Translations under genes and position numbers: made by a program
Notes under the pieces: model-generated
Seen by the model: the letters and a program-made list of their open reading frames with translations, nothing else
Database searches by the model: none
What the model was told of the DNA's origin: nothing
Part shown: one piece after another, positions 1-8,313 of the stretch
Numbering within the stretch: position 1 is the first letter of the stretch
How the letters are laid out: every line of letters begins with the position of its first letter
Origin: Planctomycetota bacterium
GTDB taxonomy: Bacteria; Planctomycetota; MHYJ01; WSZJ01
Reading direction: 5' to 3'
Assembly: GCA_009773755.1 (NCBI GenBank)
Contig: WSZJ01000012.1
Coordinates: 1-54,897, forward strand
DNA: 54,897 nucleotides

Positions 1-305
1 GCGGCCAGCGCCGCGGACACCGGGAACGCCGCCCCGACAATCTCGTTGACGGTCCAGTCAAGCGAGCGCATCGAGGGGCCGAGGTCCCCTTTGGCCAGCC
101 CCGAGAGGAAGTAACCGAACTGCCTCGGCACCGAATCATGAAGGTGCCACCTCGCTTCGAGCGCGACCCGCACGTCTTTCGGGAGTTCTCGCTCCTCGTC
201 AAACGGCCCGCCCTTCGACCATCGGGCCGCGCCGAAGACAAGGACGGCGATCGCGAAGAGAACCACGGCGCCCGCGAGGATCCGCTTCGCCAGGAATGGG
301 ATCAT
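1..305 (-). CDS. oppB: Oligopeptide ABC transporter permease OppB (5' part only)
   Basis: This inner-membrane permease subunit would form half of the channel of a peptide ABC importer. Translating the minus strand from the ATG at 305-303 gives a protein beginning MIPFLAKRILAG, followed by a hydrophobic first membrane segment, a periplasmic stretch containing GGPFDEERELP, and a GDLGPS segment. This is the usual N-terminal layout of OppB/DppB. The gene runs off the left edge after about 100 codons, so the permease signature loop is not visible. The ATG overlaps the oppA stop as ATGA, so the two are translationally coupled. The subunit assignment is fairly secure; the substrate is inferred only from its partner. 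Confidence 0.8.
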   Translation of the reverse strand, partial: MIPFLAKRILAGAVVLFAIAVLVFGAARWSKGGPFDEERELPKDVRVALEARWHLHDSVPRQFGYFLSGLAKGDLGPSMRSLDWTVNEIVGAAFPVSAALA

Positions 306-1846
306 CGTCCCCACTCCACGCCATCCAGCGGGTGAACGCCCATGAGATTCTCGGAGATCCCGCGCAGCTTCGGGTCCCAGAGTTCGATCGTCACGGGCAC
401 GTAAAGCGTTGCCGCGGGTCCGGTCGCCAGCAGGCGCTCCTCGGCCTCCGCCAGCGTGGCCATCCGGTGTGCCCCGGACTCCAGCGAGGCACGCTTCACC
501 AGCGCGTCGTAGACCGCGTCGCCCCAGCCGGTCTGGTTGTTGCCGCTGTCAGAGAGGAAGATCTCGAGGAACGTGTTCGGGTCCCGGTAGTCGCCGATCC
601 AGGACGAAAGGCACAGTTCGTAATCGAGCTCGCGCCGGCGCCGCAGCCACTCTTTCTTGTCCACGCGGTCGAGAACGATTTCGACGCCGAGCGCCTCCTT
701 CCAGGTCGCCTGGAGCGTCTGCGCGATGACGCTGAATTCGCTGGAAGCGGGGTACAGGAAGCGGATCCTGGGGAGTTTGCCACCGGCCTGCGCGAGCCGG
801 GCGCGGGCCGCGGTGGGATCGCCGAGCGCCGGCCTGGGTCCCTCGTATCCGGCCAGGCCCGGCGGAACGAACGCCGCCCACGGCACCTGCCCGGCGCCGT
901 TTGTCTTCACGATCCGCTCCCGGTCGATCGCAAGCGAGAACGCGCGGCGCACCCGATTGTCGTCGAAGGGCGCGCGCTTCACGTTCATGCGCACGAACGA
1001 CACTCCGAGCCGCGGCGCGACGTGCAGGTCCGGGCGGCCGAGGAGGTCCCGGACGAGAGCGGGCGGCGGGTCCGCCACCCAGCGCGCCATGCCGCCTTCG
1101 TAGAGGTTGAACTGCGCCGGTCCGGGTGGGACGGAGAGAAACGTGATGGCGGTAATGGCAGGCGGCGTTCGGAAGCGGCCGTTGCGAAGGGCGACGAGGC
1201 GGTGATTCGGGGACCACTCGGAGAGGACGAACGGTCCGTTGCCCGCGAAATTCCCCGGGCGAGTCCAGAGGCGGCCGTGGGCTTCGACGGCGGGGCGCGG
1301 GACCGGGAGGTAGGTCATGAGAGTGGTGAGCTGGAGAAACCACGGGGTCGGGCGCTCGAGCTCGACGACGAGCGTTCGCGGGCCCGAGGCGCGCAGGCCG
1401 ACTGCCTCTTCCGATGTTTTTTTTGCGCGGAAATCCCCGGCCCCCCGGATCGGCTTCAGCAGCTCCCAGTTCGCCGCTTCCGGCGTCCTCAGCACGCGCA
1501 GCCACGACCACCGGAAATCTTCGGCGGTCACGGGCCGGCCGTCGGACCACGCTCCTCCGTCGCGCAGCAGGAACGTCACCGTCCTGCCGTCGGCGGAGAC
1601 CTCCCAGGACTCCGCCGCCCCCGGGCGGGGTTCCAGCGTCGCCGCGTCCGGAACGGTCAGTCCCTCCAGGAGCGCCATGAGGATCCGACCTTCGCCGATC
1701 TGTGTGGCGAGCGCCGGGTCCAGCGTGCGCGGCTCGTCTCCGAACACAACGGTGAGCCCCCCCTTCGGCGGCGGTTTCACGCTCCATGCCAGCGACAGCG
1801 CGGCGAGCGTGGCGAGAATCGCGCACAGGACCGCGGCGGGGCGCAT
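302..1846 (-). CDS. oppA: Peptide ABC transporter substrate-binding protein (SBP family 5, OppA-like)
   Basis: This is a periplasmic solute-binding protein (514 aa, normal family length) that delivers oligopeptides to the OppB channel. The start at 1846 was chosen because it begins MRPAAVLCAILATLAALSLA, a clean export signal; the open frame extends upstream without one. The mature part opens with the SBP_bac_5 signature VFGDEPRTLDPALATQ. It later has the family blocks around RRAFSLAIDRERIV and a C-terminal MGVHPLDGVEW. It lies upstream of oppB with an ATGA overlap, and a glutaminyl-cyclotransferase-like gene and a pyroglutamyl peptidase fusion lie further upstream. That context suggests peptide feeding. 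Exact ligands cannot be read from sequence. Confidence 0.9.
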   Translation of the reverse strand: MRPAAVLCAILATLAALSLAWSVKPPPKGGLTVVFGDEPRTLDPALATQIGEGRILMALLEGLTVPDAATLEPRPGAAESWEVSADGRTVTFLLRDGGAWSDGRPVTAEDFRWSWLRVLRTPEAANWELLKPIRGAGDFRAKKTSEEAVGLRASGPRTLVVELERPTPWFLQLTTLMTYLPVPRPAVEAHGRLWTRPGNFAGNGPFVLSEWSPNHRLVALRNGRFRTPPAITAITFLSVPPGPAQFNLYEGGMARWVADPPPALVRDLLGRPDLHVAPRLGVSFVRMNVKRAPFDDNRVRRAFSLAIDRERIVKTNGAGQVPWAAFVPPGLAGYEGPRPALGDPTAARARLAQAGGKLPRIRFLYPASSEFSVIAQTLQATWKEALGVEIVLDRVDKKEWLRRRRELDYELCLSSWIGDYRDPNTFLEIFLSDSGNNQTGWGDAVYDALVKRASLESGAHRMATLAEAEERLLATGPAATLYVPVTIELWDPKLRGISENLMGVHPLDGVEWGR

Positions 1847-1967
1847 TGATCCAGAGTTATCGCCCGGCGGAAGGTCGGGCGCAAGGAAAGGGCACTCCCC
1901 TTCGGGAAAAGGCAATTCTCAAAATTCAACTCTCAAGCAAAGTTGAAGTTCGCTGTTTCCGAATTGG

Positions 1968-2820
1968 TCAGGGCGCCCTCAGCGCTTCCAGGAGCGTCCT
2001 TCCAACCTGGCCCAGACTGTCCGCCGCGCACTTGTCCGGCGTGTCCTCGTCGGTGTGGAAGAACGGGTAGTCGAAGTCGATCAGCAGAGCGACCGGGATT
2101 CCCTTCTCGAGGAATGCGTTGTGGTCGTCCATCATCGGGGCGCCGCGCTCGTCGGCGAATGCCTTCGCGCCGGTGCGCTGCGCGGCCGACCAGAGCCGCT
2201 CGACCACCTGCGGCGCCTTGTCGACCGAGGTCTGCTCCTTGCAGATCTTGAGCGCGGCGTCGCCGACCATGTCGAGGATGACTCCCCATTCGACCTTGTA
2301 GTCCGGGTGATCGCGAACCCAGGCCTTCGACCCGAGGAAGTAATCGTCCCACTCCCCCTCGCGCCCGAAATCCTCGCCGTCGAAAAAGACGATGTCCACA
2401 CCGTAAGCGGGCGGCGCCGTCCGCCATGCCTCCGCCAGCGCAATCAGCACCGCAACGCCGGAGCCGCCGTCGTTGGCGCCGCTGATCGGGTTCTGGCGAA
2501 CCGCGGGATTCGGGTCCTTGTCCGCCCAGCTCCGCGTGTCGTAGTGCGTCCCCAGCAGAACCCGCTTCGCCTCCGCCGGTCTGATCCTCGCCACGATGTT
2601 CCGGAATCTCGACTCCCCCGTCGATCCGGTCGGCGATCCACTGCTCGGCCGTTTCCTTGTCCATGCTCCCGTGATTCCGCGGGCCGATCAGGCAGAGCTC
2701 ATTCAGAAGAGCGTACGCGCGCGCGCCGTCGAAGCCAGCGGCGCCTGCGGGCGGAAGCGGCGCGGCGGCCTCGCGGCAGCCTGCGGCCGCGAAAACAAGC
2801 AGCGGGAGAAGGCGCTTCAC
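1968..2820 (-). pseudogene. M28 metallopeptidase / glutaminyl-peptide cyclotransferase-like lipoprotein, frameshifted
   Basis: Two frames together make one M28-family protein. The 5' frame starts with GTG at 2820 and encodes a lipoprotein signal, MKRLLPLLVFAAAGC. It continues to about 2620 (KETAEQWIADRIDGG). The rest lies in another frame: FRNIVARIRPAEAKRVLLG, then HYDTRSWAD, GANDGGSG, FFDGEDFG and FFHTDED, which carry the expected zinc-ligand H, D, E and H positions of the glutaminyl cyclotransferase branch. The join falls near 2600-2620. The linker there is also shorter than is usual in the family, suggesting a deletion rather than only a one-base error. The GTG overlaps the stop of the upstream gene (TAGTG). 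If intact it would cyclise N-terminal Gln or trim peptides in the periplasm. Confidence 0.75.
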
Positions 2821-4436
2821 TAGAACACCATCGTATCGACCGGCGCGTAGTCATCCGTGAGAACCGGAACGTCGTCGACAGGAAGCGGGCTGGCGAGCAT
2901 GCGGCGGGCGTCGTCGAGAAACGTCGGCGTGGGCGAATCGGCGCGCCTTACGATTTCGCTTGCGGCCTCCATCACGCGCTCCGGGGTCCACAATGCCGGG
3001 GAGCCGTTCAGGGCGACGAGCATGACATTGCGCGTCACGAGCGGGTCCAGCGATTTCACGGGTTCGCGCTCTTTGAGGCTCTCCATCGGCCGCGGAAAGA
3101 CGTGGACCGCGTCGAAGACCTGCCCGAAGGTTTTCTGTTCGGCGCGAAGCACGCGGCTCTTCTTTCCTTCGAGCGAGCTGTTGATGTTCGCGAGCAGGAC
3201 GCCGCCGGGCGCGAGCTTCGCCTTGATTTCTTCCATGAACTCGCGCGTCGTCAGGTGGAACGGGATCTGGCCGCCGATGGTGTAGGCATCGAGGACGACG
3301 AGGTCGTACCGGGTGTCCGTGCGCCTGACGAAATGCCGGCCGTCCTCGCAATGGATGCGCAGGCGCGGGCTTTCGACGAGGTGGAAGTACTTCTTTGAAA
3401 TGGCGATGACTTCGGGATCGATTTCCACGAGGTCGACCTCGCACTCCGGGTCGTCGGCCGTGAACTTGCGGGGCCCGATGCCGCCGCCGCCGCCGATGAC
3501 GAGAATGCGGCGGAGATCGGGACGGAAGATCTTCGCCAGCTGGAAAGAGTCGGTGTAAGTCGTGCGCGTCGGCCAGGGCGGGTCGAGCCCGATGCCGGAC
3601 TCGATGTAGTTGTTGAACTGAAGGTAGGTCCCGGGATTGTAGGCGCCGCCCGCGCCGTGCTCGGTGACGAGGATGTAGTGATAGGCCGAGTCCTTTTCAT
3701 AGATGAGGCGCTGACCGGGCTTCATCTCGACGATGGGCTGCGGGTCCGTGAGGAGGACGCCGGGGCCAAGGACGGCGAGCGCGGCCGCGAACGCATAAAG
3801 GGCCCGCGTGCGCGGCAGCAGCACGAACGGAAGCGCGACGAGCGCCGCGCCGAGGGACTGGGTCACCGAGCGCACATTGAATTCCGGTATCAGCCAGAAC
3901 GCGGTGAGAAGGGTACCCGCGATGGAGCCGATGGTGGAGAGGGCGTAGAGCTGTCCCGACACATTCCCCATCTTCTCGACGGACTTTGCGGCAAGCCTGA
4001 CTGCGAAAGGAGAGACGATCCCCATCAGAAGCGACGGCCCGGCGAAGACGAGTGTGGTGCCCAGAAGCGGCCCCGTTCGCTCGCCGGTGCCGACGAGCGA
4101 GCGGCAGAGAGGGTGGGCGTAAAAGGGGATGAGAAGCAGCCAGCACCCCGCCGCGAATACGATGGCGTTGAGGACAAAGAACGACGGCTTCGCGTCGGAG
4201 ATCTTGCCGCCCAGCATGTATCCGCCCGACAGCGCGGCGAGAAAAACCCCGATGATCGAGCCCCAGACGTAGATGGAGGAGCCGAAGTGAATCGCGAGGA
4301 TCCGGCTCGCGACCATCTCGAGGCCCATCAGGACGGCGCCGCTCACGAACACGAGCGTCTTCAGCCGCCAGCCGGAAACGGAGGCGGCGGGCGCGGGATC
4401 GGGCGGCGTTTCGGCGGCGGGCTTCTGCTTGCTCAT
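2820..4436 (-). CDS. Membrane protein with C-terminal spermidine-synthase-like domain
   Basis: This 538-aa protein has two parts. Residues about 25-235 form a set of hydrophobic helices resembling an MFS-like membrane module (start GWRLKTLVFVSGAVLMGLEM). Residues about 285-500 are a spermidine-synthase/methyltransferase fold with the nucleotide-binding loop ILVIGGGGGIGPRKF, an acidic residue in VDLVEIDPEV, and YDLVVLDAYT. Fused proteins of this type are common in bacteria and are often annotated as fused MFS/spermidine synthase. Few have tested activity, so polyamine synthesis is not assured. Start ATG at 4436. Its stop overlaps the GTG of the M28 gene by one base, so the two are probably co-translated. 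Confidence 0.8.
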   Translation of the reverse strand: MSKQKPAAETPPDPAPAASVSGWRLKTLVFVSGAVLMGLEMVASRILAIHFGSSIYVWGSIIGVFLAALSGGYMLGGKISDAKPSFFVLNAIVFAAGCWLLLIPFYAHPLCRSLVGTGERTGPLLGTTLVFAGPSLLMGIVSPFAVRLAAKSVEKMGNVSGQLYALSTIGSIAGTLLTAFWLIPEFNVRSVTQSLGAALVALPFVLLPRTRALYAFAAALAVLGPGVLLTDPQPIVEMKPGQRLIYEKDSAYHYILVTEHGAGGAYNPGTYLQFNNYIESGIGLDPPWPTRTTYTDSFQLAKIFRPDLRRILVIGGGGGIGPRKFTADDPECEVDLVEIDPEVIAISKKYFHLVESPRLRIHCEDGRHFVRRTDTRYDLVVLDAYTIGGQIPFHLTTREFMEEIKAKLAPGGVLLANINSSLEGKKSRVLRAEQKTFGQVFDAVHVFPRPMESLKEREPVKSLDPLVTRNVMLVALNGSPALWTPERVMEAASEIVRRADSPTPTFLDDARRMLASPLPVDDVPVLTDDYAPVDTMVF

Positions 4437-4494
4437 GGGCGGCCCAAGATCATTCCGTCGGCGGACCGGGCGGGAAAGAGAAACTCGCGGCGGA

Positions 4495-5757
4495 TCAGAT
4501 CGCCACGCGCTTCCAGGACGTCAACGTCACTCCCTCGCCGCAGGTCACCGGGGGCGTTTCGCCCTCGTAAAGCCCCCCCCTCCCTGCAAATTCAATCCCG
4601 TCCTCCGCCCCCGTCCGGTCCGCCACGAGAACCGGCGCCTCGAACGCCGCGAGGTATTCCTCGGGCCCTCCGTCGCCGATCCAGTTCGTGGGCATGAGTA
4701 CGAGGTCGCATCCGCGCGACGCCGCTGCAATGTCGCTGTACACGACGTCGTGACAGATTGCAACGCCGACCCGCCCGAGCGGCGTTTCCCACGGGCCGCC
4801 GCCGCCTCCGGGCTGCGCCCAGGCAAAGTCGTGGCCAAAGAGCCGCTGTTTGCGATAGACGAGCGGCTCGCGCCCGGGGAAGAAAAGGAAGGCACTGTTG
4901 AAGAACGCTCCCCGGCCCGCCTCGACCAGGCCCAGCGCAAGCGCGACGCCCGTGCGCTCGACGCGCTCTCGAAGGACGGCCAGCCTCGGGTCGTGAGGCT
5001 GAAGCGCGAGGGGGGCGGCTTCCTCCCCGGATCCGATCTCGATGCCGCTGGACGCGAGTTCCGGGAGGAGCACGAGCCGCGCGCCGCGGGAGGAGGCGTC
5101 GTCGAGCAACGTGGCGATGAGGGCGATGTTAGCAGCGAGATCTCCCGGCCTCGGCGCGAACTGCGCGATGGCCAGCGCGACGTCCTCGAAGGCGACCGCT
5201 TCGGCCGCGGCCCTCACGCCGCGCCGCAACGCGTCTTCGCCCACCGCCTCGAACGGCGGCAGGTGTATGAACCCCGCCGGGCCTTTGTAGACGGCGCGCG
5301 CTTCCCAGAACACACGGTTGCACAGGAACCCGCCCGCGTCGTCGCTCCATTCGACCGGGACCCCTGCGCACTCCAGCGCTCGCCTCAGCCGCTCCAGCGG
5401 GAGCGAGCTCTCCCGCATCTGCGGACCCGCAGGGTCAATCGGCCCGCTTCGCGCCGCGCCCTCGTTGTCTTTCACGGCGGCGTCGCACCGGTTCGACGCG
5501 AGCCGCTCGAGAGAAATCGCAGCCCGCTTATGCGCCACGCCGAGCATCACGACCGCATCCGGCCGGAACGCCTCGATCTCTTCGCGCAGGCGCGCCGGGC
5601 CGCGCTCGTACGAAACCGGCAGACGCGCCGCGCGCACGAGGACTCTTCCCCGCAAGATCTCACCGTCCAGCCCCTTTACGCATTCCCACGACGGGTTCAC
5701 ACGCACGTCGCCGAACGGCTCGAAGCCCGTGAGAAGGAGACGTCGAAGCGGCGGCAT
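4495..5757 (-). CDS. Pyroglutamyl peptidase I - carbon-nitrogen hydrolase (nitrilase) fusion
   Basis: This 420-aa protein joins two enzymes usually encoded separately. Residues 1-190 match pyrrolidone-carboxylate peptidase (C15), which removes N-terminal pyroglutamate. Visible are LLTGFEPFG, Glu84 in ISLERLASN, Cys146 in DDAGGFLCN and His165 in AGFIHLPP, so the triad is intact. Residues 192-420 match the nitrilase superfamily of amide-cleaving enzymes, with Glu233 (LLPELASSG), Lys303 (YRKQRLFG) and Cys335 (GVAICHD), also a complete triad. The ATG at 5757 is preferred to an upstream in-frame TTG at 5793 because it sits just before the C15 start. A plausible joint role is recovery of amino acids from pyroglutamyl or amidated peptides imported by the neighbouring Opp system. 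Confidence 0.85.
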   Translation of the reverse strand: MPPLRRLLLTGFEPFGDVRVNPSWECVKGLDGEILRGRVLVRAARLPVSYERGPARLREEIEAFRPDAVVMLGVAHKRAAISLERLASNRCDAAVKDNEGAARSGPIDPAGPQMRESSLPLERLRRALECAGVPVEWSDDAGGFLCNRVFWEARAVYKGPAGFIHLPPFEAVGEDALRRGVRAAAEAVAFEDVALAIAQFAPRPGDLAANIALIATLLDDASSRGARLVLLPELASSGIEIGSGEEAAPLALQPHDPRLAVLRERVERTGVALALGLVEAGRGAFFNSAFLFFPGREPLVYRKQRLFGHDFAWAQPGGGGGPWETPLGRVGVAICHDVVYSDIAAASRGCDLVLMPTNWIGDGGPEEYLAAFEAPVLVADRTGAEDGIEFAGRGGLYEGETPPVTCGEGVTLTSWKRVAI

Positions 5758-5879
5758 GGATGCCAGTGTCTCCGGGCGGCCGCGGAGCGGCAACGAATCC
5801 GGCCGGAGAGATGTTCACGACGTCTCATGCGTGCGCTATCGTGTAGCCCCCCAACCGGATACCTCTTCAGGAGAACACC

Positions 5880-6470
5880 ATGCTCAGATCAGTCGCCGTC
5901 GCCCTCGTGCTCGCCGTGCTTTCAGTCACCGGCTGCGGCAAATCGGACAGTTCTTCAGGCGGCAGCAGTTCCGGCGGAAGCGGCGGCGGCTCCTCGACCT
6001 CCGCGCAGAAGACGCCGGAAGAGGCGGTGAAGGAATTCAAGGTTGCCGCCGAGGCCGGGGACGCGAAGGCGCTGTGGAACGGGATGAGCAAGAAGACGAG
6101 GAACGACCTGGTGGAAAAGATGGGGAAGCGGACGATCGACGAGATGAACAAGAAGGGCGACTCGGAGTGGGAAGAGGCGGCCAAGGACCTGGGGAAGCCT
6201 GCGGCCGAGCTGAAGAAGCTGTCGGCGGAGGAATTCACCCAGATGATGATGGGGAGGGAGATGACGTCTGACCGTGAGAAGGAAAGGGCGAAGAGCTCGA
6301 AGATCGATAAGGTCGAAACGCGCGGAGACATCGCCGTGGCGTTCTCGACCCGGGCGGACGGCAAGAAGAAGATCGTCGCGCTGGTGAAGGAGGACGGAAC
6401 CTGGAAGATGGACATGGAAGAGACGAAAAAGCTGTCAGAAGAAGAGGAAAAGCTGAACGCGACGAAGTAG
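5880..6470 (+). CDS. Lipoprotein of unknown function
   Basis: This 196-aa protein is predicted to be exported and lipidated. The signal MLRSVAVALVLAVLSVTGC ends in a lipobox (VTGC), followed by a Ser/Gly-rich linker of about 25 residues. The body is a charged, helix-prone domain beginning TPEEAVKEFKVAAEAGD, similar in style to small NTF2/DUF4878-like lipoproteins. I cannot name the family with confidence. An AGGAGA ribosome-binding site lies a few bases before ATG 5880. The gene stands alone and ends at a strong hairpin terminator. It is divergent from the peptidase fusion, across a spacer of about 120 bases. Confidence 0.8.
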   Translation: MLRSVAVALVLAVLSVTGCGKSDSSSGGSSSGGSGGGSSTSAQKTPEEAVKEFKVAAEAGDAKALWNGMSKKTRNDLVEKMGKRTIDEMNKKGDSEWEEAAKDLGKPAAELKKLSAEEFTQMMMGREMTSDREKERAKSSKIDKVETRGDIAVAFSTRADGKKKIVALVKEDGTWKMDMEETKKLSEEEEKLNATK

Positions 6471-6481
6471 GCACGACACGA

Positions 6482-6526
6482 AAGGGCCGCGCGGGCCTCA
6501 GGGAGGCCGCGCGGCCCTTCTTGTTT
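6482..6526. terminator. Strong bidirectional hairpin terminator
   Basis: The arms AAGGGCCGCGCGG-GCCTC and GAGGCCGCGCGGCCCTT pair over about 17 bp with a 3-base loop and are followed by TTCTTGTTTT on the plus strand. It lies between the convergent lipoprotein (stop 6470) and hsp20 (stop 6531), where it can serve both. Confidence 0.85.
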
Positions 6527-6530
6527 TCAC

Positions 6531-6875
6531 CTAGTCGATCCGGATCTTCTTCTCTTCCACCTTGACCGTCCGCTTCGGGATCCACAGCGTCAGCACGCCG
6601 CGGTCGAGCTTCGCCGTCGCGCGCGCCGTGTCGAGATCCTGGTCGAGCGCGAGCGTCCGCCCGAACGCAGCCGCCGTCGCCTCGCGGCGCTGCACGACCG
6701 CCGACGCCGGCATATCGGGCTTGCGCGGGTGCGCCTCGAGAGAGAGCTTGCCGTCGGCGACCGTCAGGTCGACGTCCTCCTTTGCGCACCCCGGCAGGTC
6801 CACCACCACCGTCCAGGCGTCCGTCCCTTCCAGCACGTCCACCGCCGGCGTGCGCCGGCCCTCGTGTGTTCTCAT
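6531..6875 (-). CDS. Small heat shock protein, Hsp20/alpha-crystallin family (second of pair)
   Basis: This 114-aa cytoplasmic holdase-type chaperone is little more than an alpha-crystallin domain. It shows TPAVDVLEGTDAWTVVVDLPG at the start (first strand region), DVDLTVADGKLSL in the middle and the family hallmark KLDRGVLTLWIPK near the end. The usual flexible N-terminal arm is almost absent. Its ATG overlaps the stop of the upstream hsp20 by one base (TGATG), so the two are co-expressed and may hetero-assemble. It is 32 residues shorter than its partner and clearly diverged from it. Confidence 0.9.
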   Translation of the reverse strand: MRTHEGRRTPAVDVLEGTDAWTVVVDLPGCAKEDVDLTVADGKLSLEAHPRKPDMPASAVVQRREATAAAFGRTLALDQDLDTARATAKLDRGVLTLWIPKRTVKVEEKKIRID

Positions 6876-7315
6876 CAGCGTCCCTCCTCGACGACGATCT
6901 TGCGCGGCCGCGCCGCCAGGGTCTTCGGGATCCGCACGGTGAGGATCCCACGGTCGTAGCGCGCTTCCACTTGCGACGTATCCAGCGTGCCGGGCAGTAC
7001 GACGGCGCGGTCGAAGCGGCCGTCGGCACGTTCGCGGCGCTGGAAGGAAGCGCCCTCCGGTTGCGCGACCGGCTTGCGACTCGCGCGGATGAGGAGGGTC
7101 TGGTTTGCGACGGAAAGCTCGAAATCACCGACTTCCATCCCGGGCGCCTCGGCCGTCACGATCATTTCCTCGGGCGTCTCGTACGTGTTGACCGGCGGCC
7201 ACGTGAAATGCCCGACGACCTGATCCACGGTCGAGCGCGCCGTGTCGAGCCAGCGATTCAGCTCGCGCTGAACGCTCGACCATTCGCCGAACGACTCGTG
7301 CCAGAGCGGGGCCAC
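6875..7315 (-). CDS. Small heat shock protein, Hsp20/alpha-crystallin family (first of pair)
   Basis: This 146-aa chaperone has an N-terminal arm (APLWHESFGEWSSVQRELNR) and then the alpha-crystallin domain from about residue 40 (PPVNTYETPEEMIVTAEAPG) to RYDRGILTVRIPK. The start is GTG 7315, decided by a perfect AGGAGG six bases upstream. Longer in-frame starts (to 7453) have no such site and would add an unlikely Arg-rich segment. It is the first gene of a two-gene hsp20 operon. I saw no convincing heat-shock sigma promoter or CIRCE element upstream. Confidence 0.9.
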   Translation of the reverse strand: MAPLWHESFGEWSSVQRELNRWLDTARSTVDQVVGHFTWPPVNTYETPEEMIVTAEAPGMEVGDFELSVANQTLLIRASRKPVAQPEGASFQRRERADGRFDRAVVLPGTLDTSQVEARYDRGILTVRIPKTLAARPRKIVVEEGR

Positions 7316-7321
7316 GGGTTG

Positions 7322-7327
7322 CCTCCT
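7322..7327 (-). promoter_or_regulatory. Ribosome-binding site that fixes the GTG start of hsp20
   Basis: On the minus strand AGGAGG lies six bases before GTG 7315. It is the only good Shine-Dalgarno near any candidate start of this gene. Confidence 0.8.
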
Positions 7328-7506
7328 GAAAGGGGTTGAAGCCAGGGACCGCAATCGGCGTACCAACACTTGAGAGGTAAGAACGGCGCGCATTGATGCG
7401 CAAAGTTGTCGAAATGGCAGCGCGGGCCGTGAAGGACTGCCGGGAGCGTGCAAAGTTGGGAGTTGGTTCCTCGGCCTTCGCCGTTCCGAGTAGAATGCCC
7501 TTCCCC

Positions 7507-8313
7507 ATGAAACCCCTCATGACGCTGGTCCTGCTCGCGGCCCCCGTTCTCGCCGCCGACCCGGAAATCACGCTCAGCCTCGACGGCCCCGCCGTCAAAC
7601 CCTCGGATAAGCTTCCGGACGGCGCCAAGCCGCCCCCGGAGCTCTCGATCCGGCTCGACAAGGAAAACGCTTCATTGGTCTGGACGGATTCCAGCCTCCG
7701 CAAGCGCACCTACCAGCTCGACGTCATCGCCAACCATCCCGGGCCGAGACCGTGGTCCGACAACCTCGCGTGGCTCGTCGCGCGTTCGAAAGACGACTTC
7801 TGGATCCTCTGGGCCTACGTCAACGAGGCCGGCCCGCATTGCTGGATCAACTATTACCACTTCTCCGAAAACCGCATCCGCATGGACATGTTCCGCGGCA
7901 AGTACGTCTACCGTCCGCCGGCGGCGTTCACGAACGCGCCGGCCGAGATCGACGTCCCGCTCGAGAAGGCGCCGGTCTGGAAGGGCCGGAAGTTCAAGCA
8001 CAAGGATTTCGGGCCGGAGGGCGGGAAGTTCGGGAAGCTCCGGGTACTCGAGGGGTCCGACTGGAAGGATCGCGAGGGAACGCTTCTGGTAAAACCGTTG
8101 ATCGACCTTGACGTGAGGGCGAACAACGGCTGGGAGACGGAGCCCTGGACCGAGGTGCACTGCCTTGCGCGGAGCGAGGACGGGACGCGGCTTTACTATG
8201 TGGTGACCTACACGGCGGTGAACCACGGCTGGGTCGTGGACCTGAAGGACGGGCGGGTGCTGAAGACGCATTTCGGGGAGGCGGTGAAGGTCGAGCCGAA
8301 GGAGCCGAAGTGA
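7507..8313 (+). CDS. Secreted protein of unknown function
   Basis: This 268-aa protein has a short signal peptide (MKPLMTLVLLAAPVLAAD) and a mature part rich in Trp and Tyr without a family I recognise. Features include LDKENASLVWTDSSLRKRTY and WFEV-like strands around DDFWILWAYVNEAG and YYVVTYTAVNHGWVVDLKDG, suggesting an extracytoplasmic beta-rich fold. ATG 7507 was chosen for the signal peptide; the frame is open further upstream. Its stop overlaps the GTG of the MCE gene (GTGA), so the two proteins are translated together and may act together at the envelope. Confidence 0.75.
   Translation: MKPLMTLVLLAAPVLAADPEITLSLDGPAVKPSDKLPDGAKPPPELSIRLDKENASLVWTDSSLRKRTYQLDVIANHPGPRPWSDNLAWLVARSKDDFWILWAYVNEAGPHCWINYYHFSENRIRMDMFRGKYVYRPPAAFTNAPAEIDVPLEKAPVWKGRKFKHKDFGPEGGKFGKLRVLEGSDWKDREGTLLVKPLIDLDVRANNGWETEPWTEVHCLARSEDGTRLYYVVTYTAVNHGWVVDLKDGRVLKTHFGEAVKVEPKEPK

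Noticed and set aside
296-1849. Plus-strand open frame of 517 codons opposite oppA
   Set aside because: It is Arg/Pro-rich with no recognisable motif and exactly mirrors oppA, which has clear family blocks.
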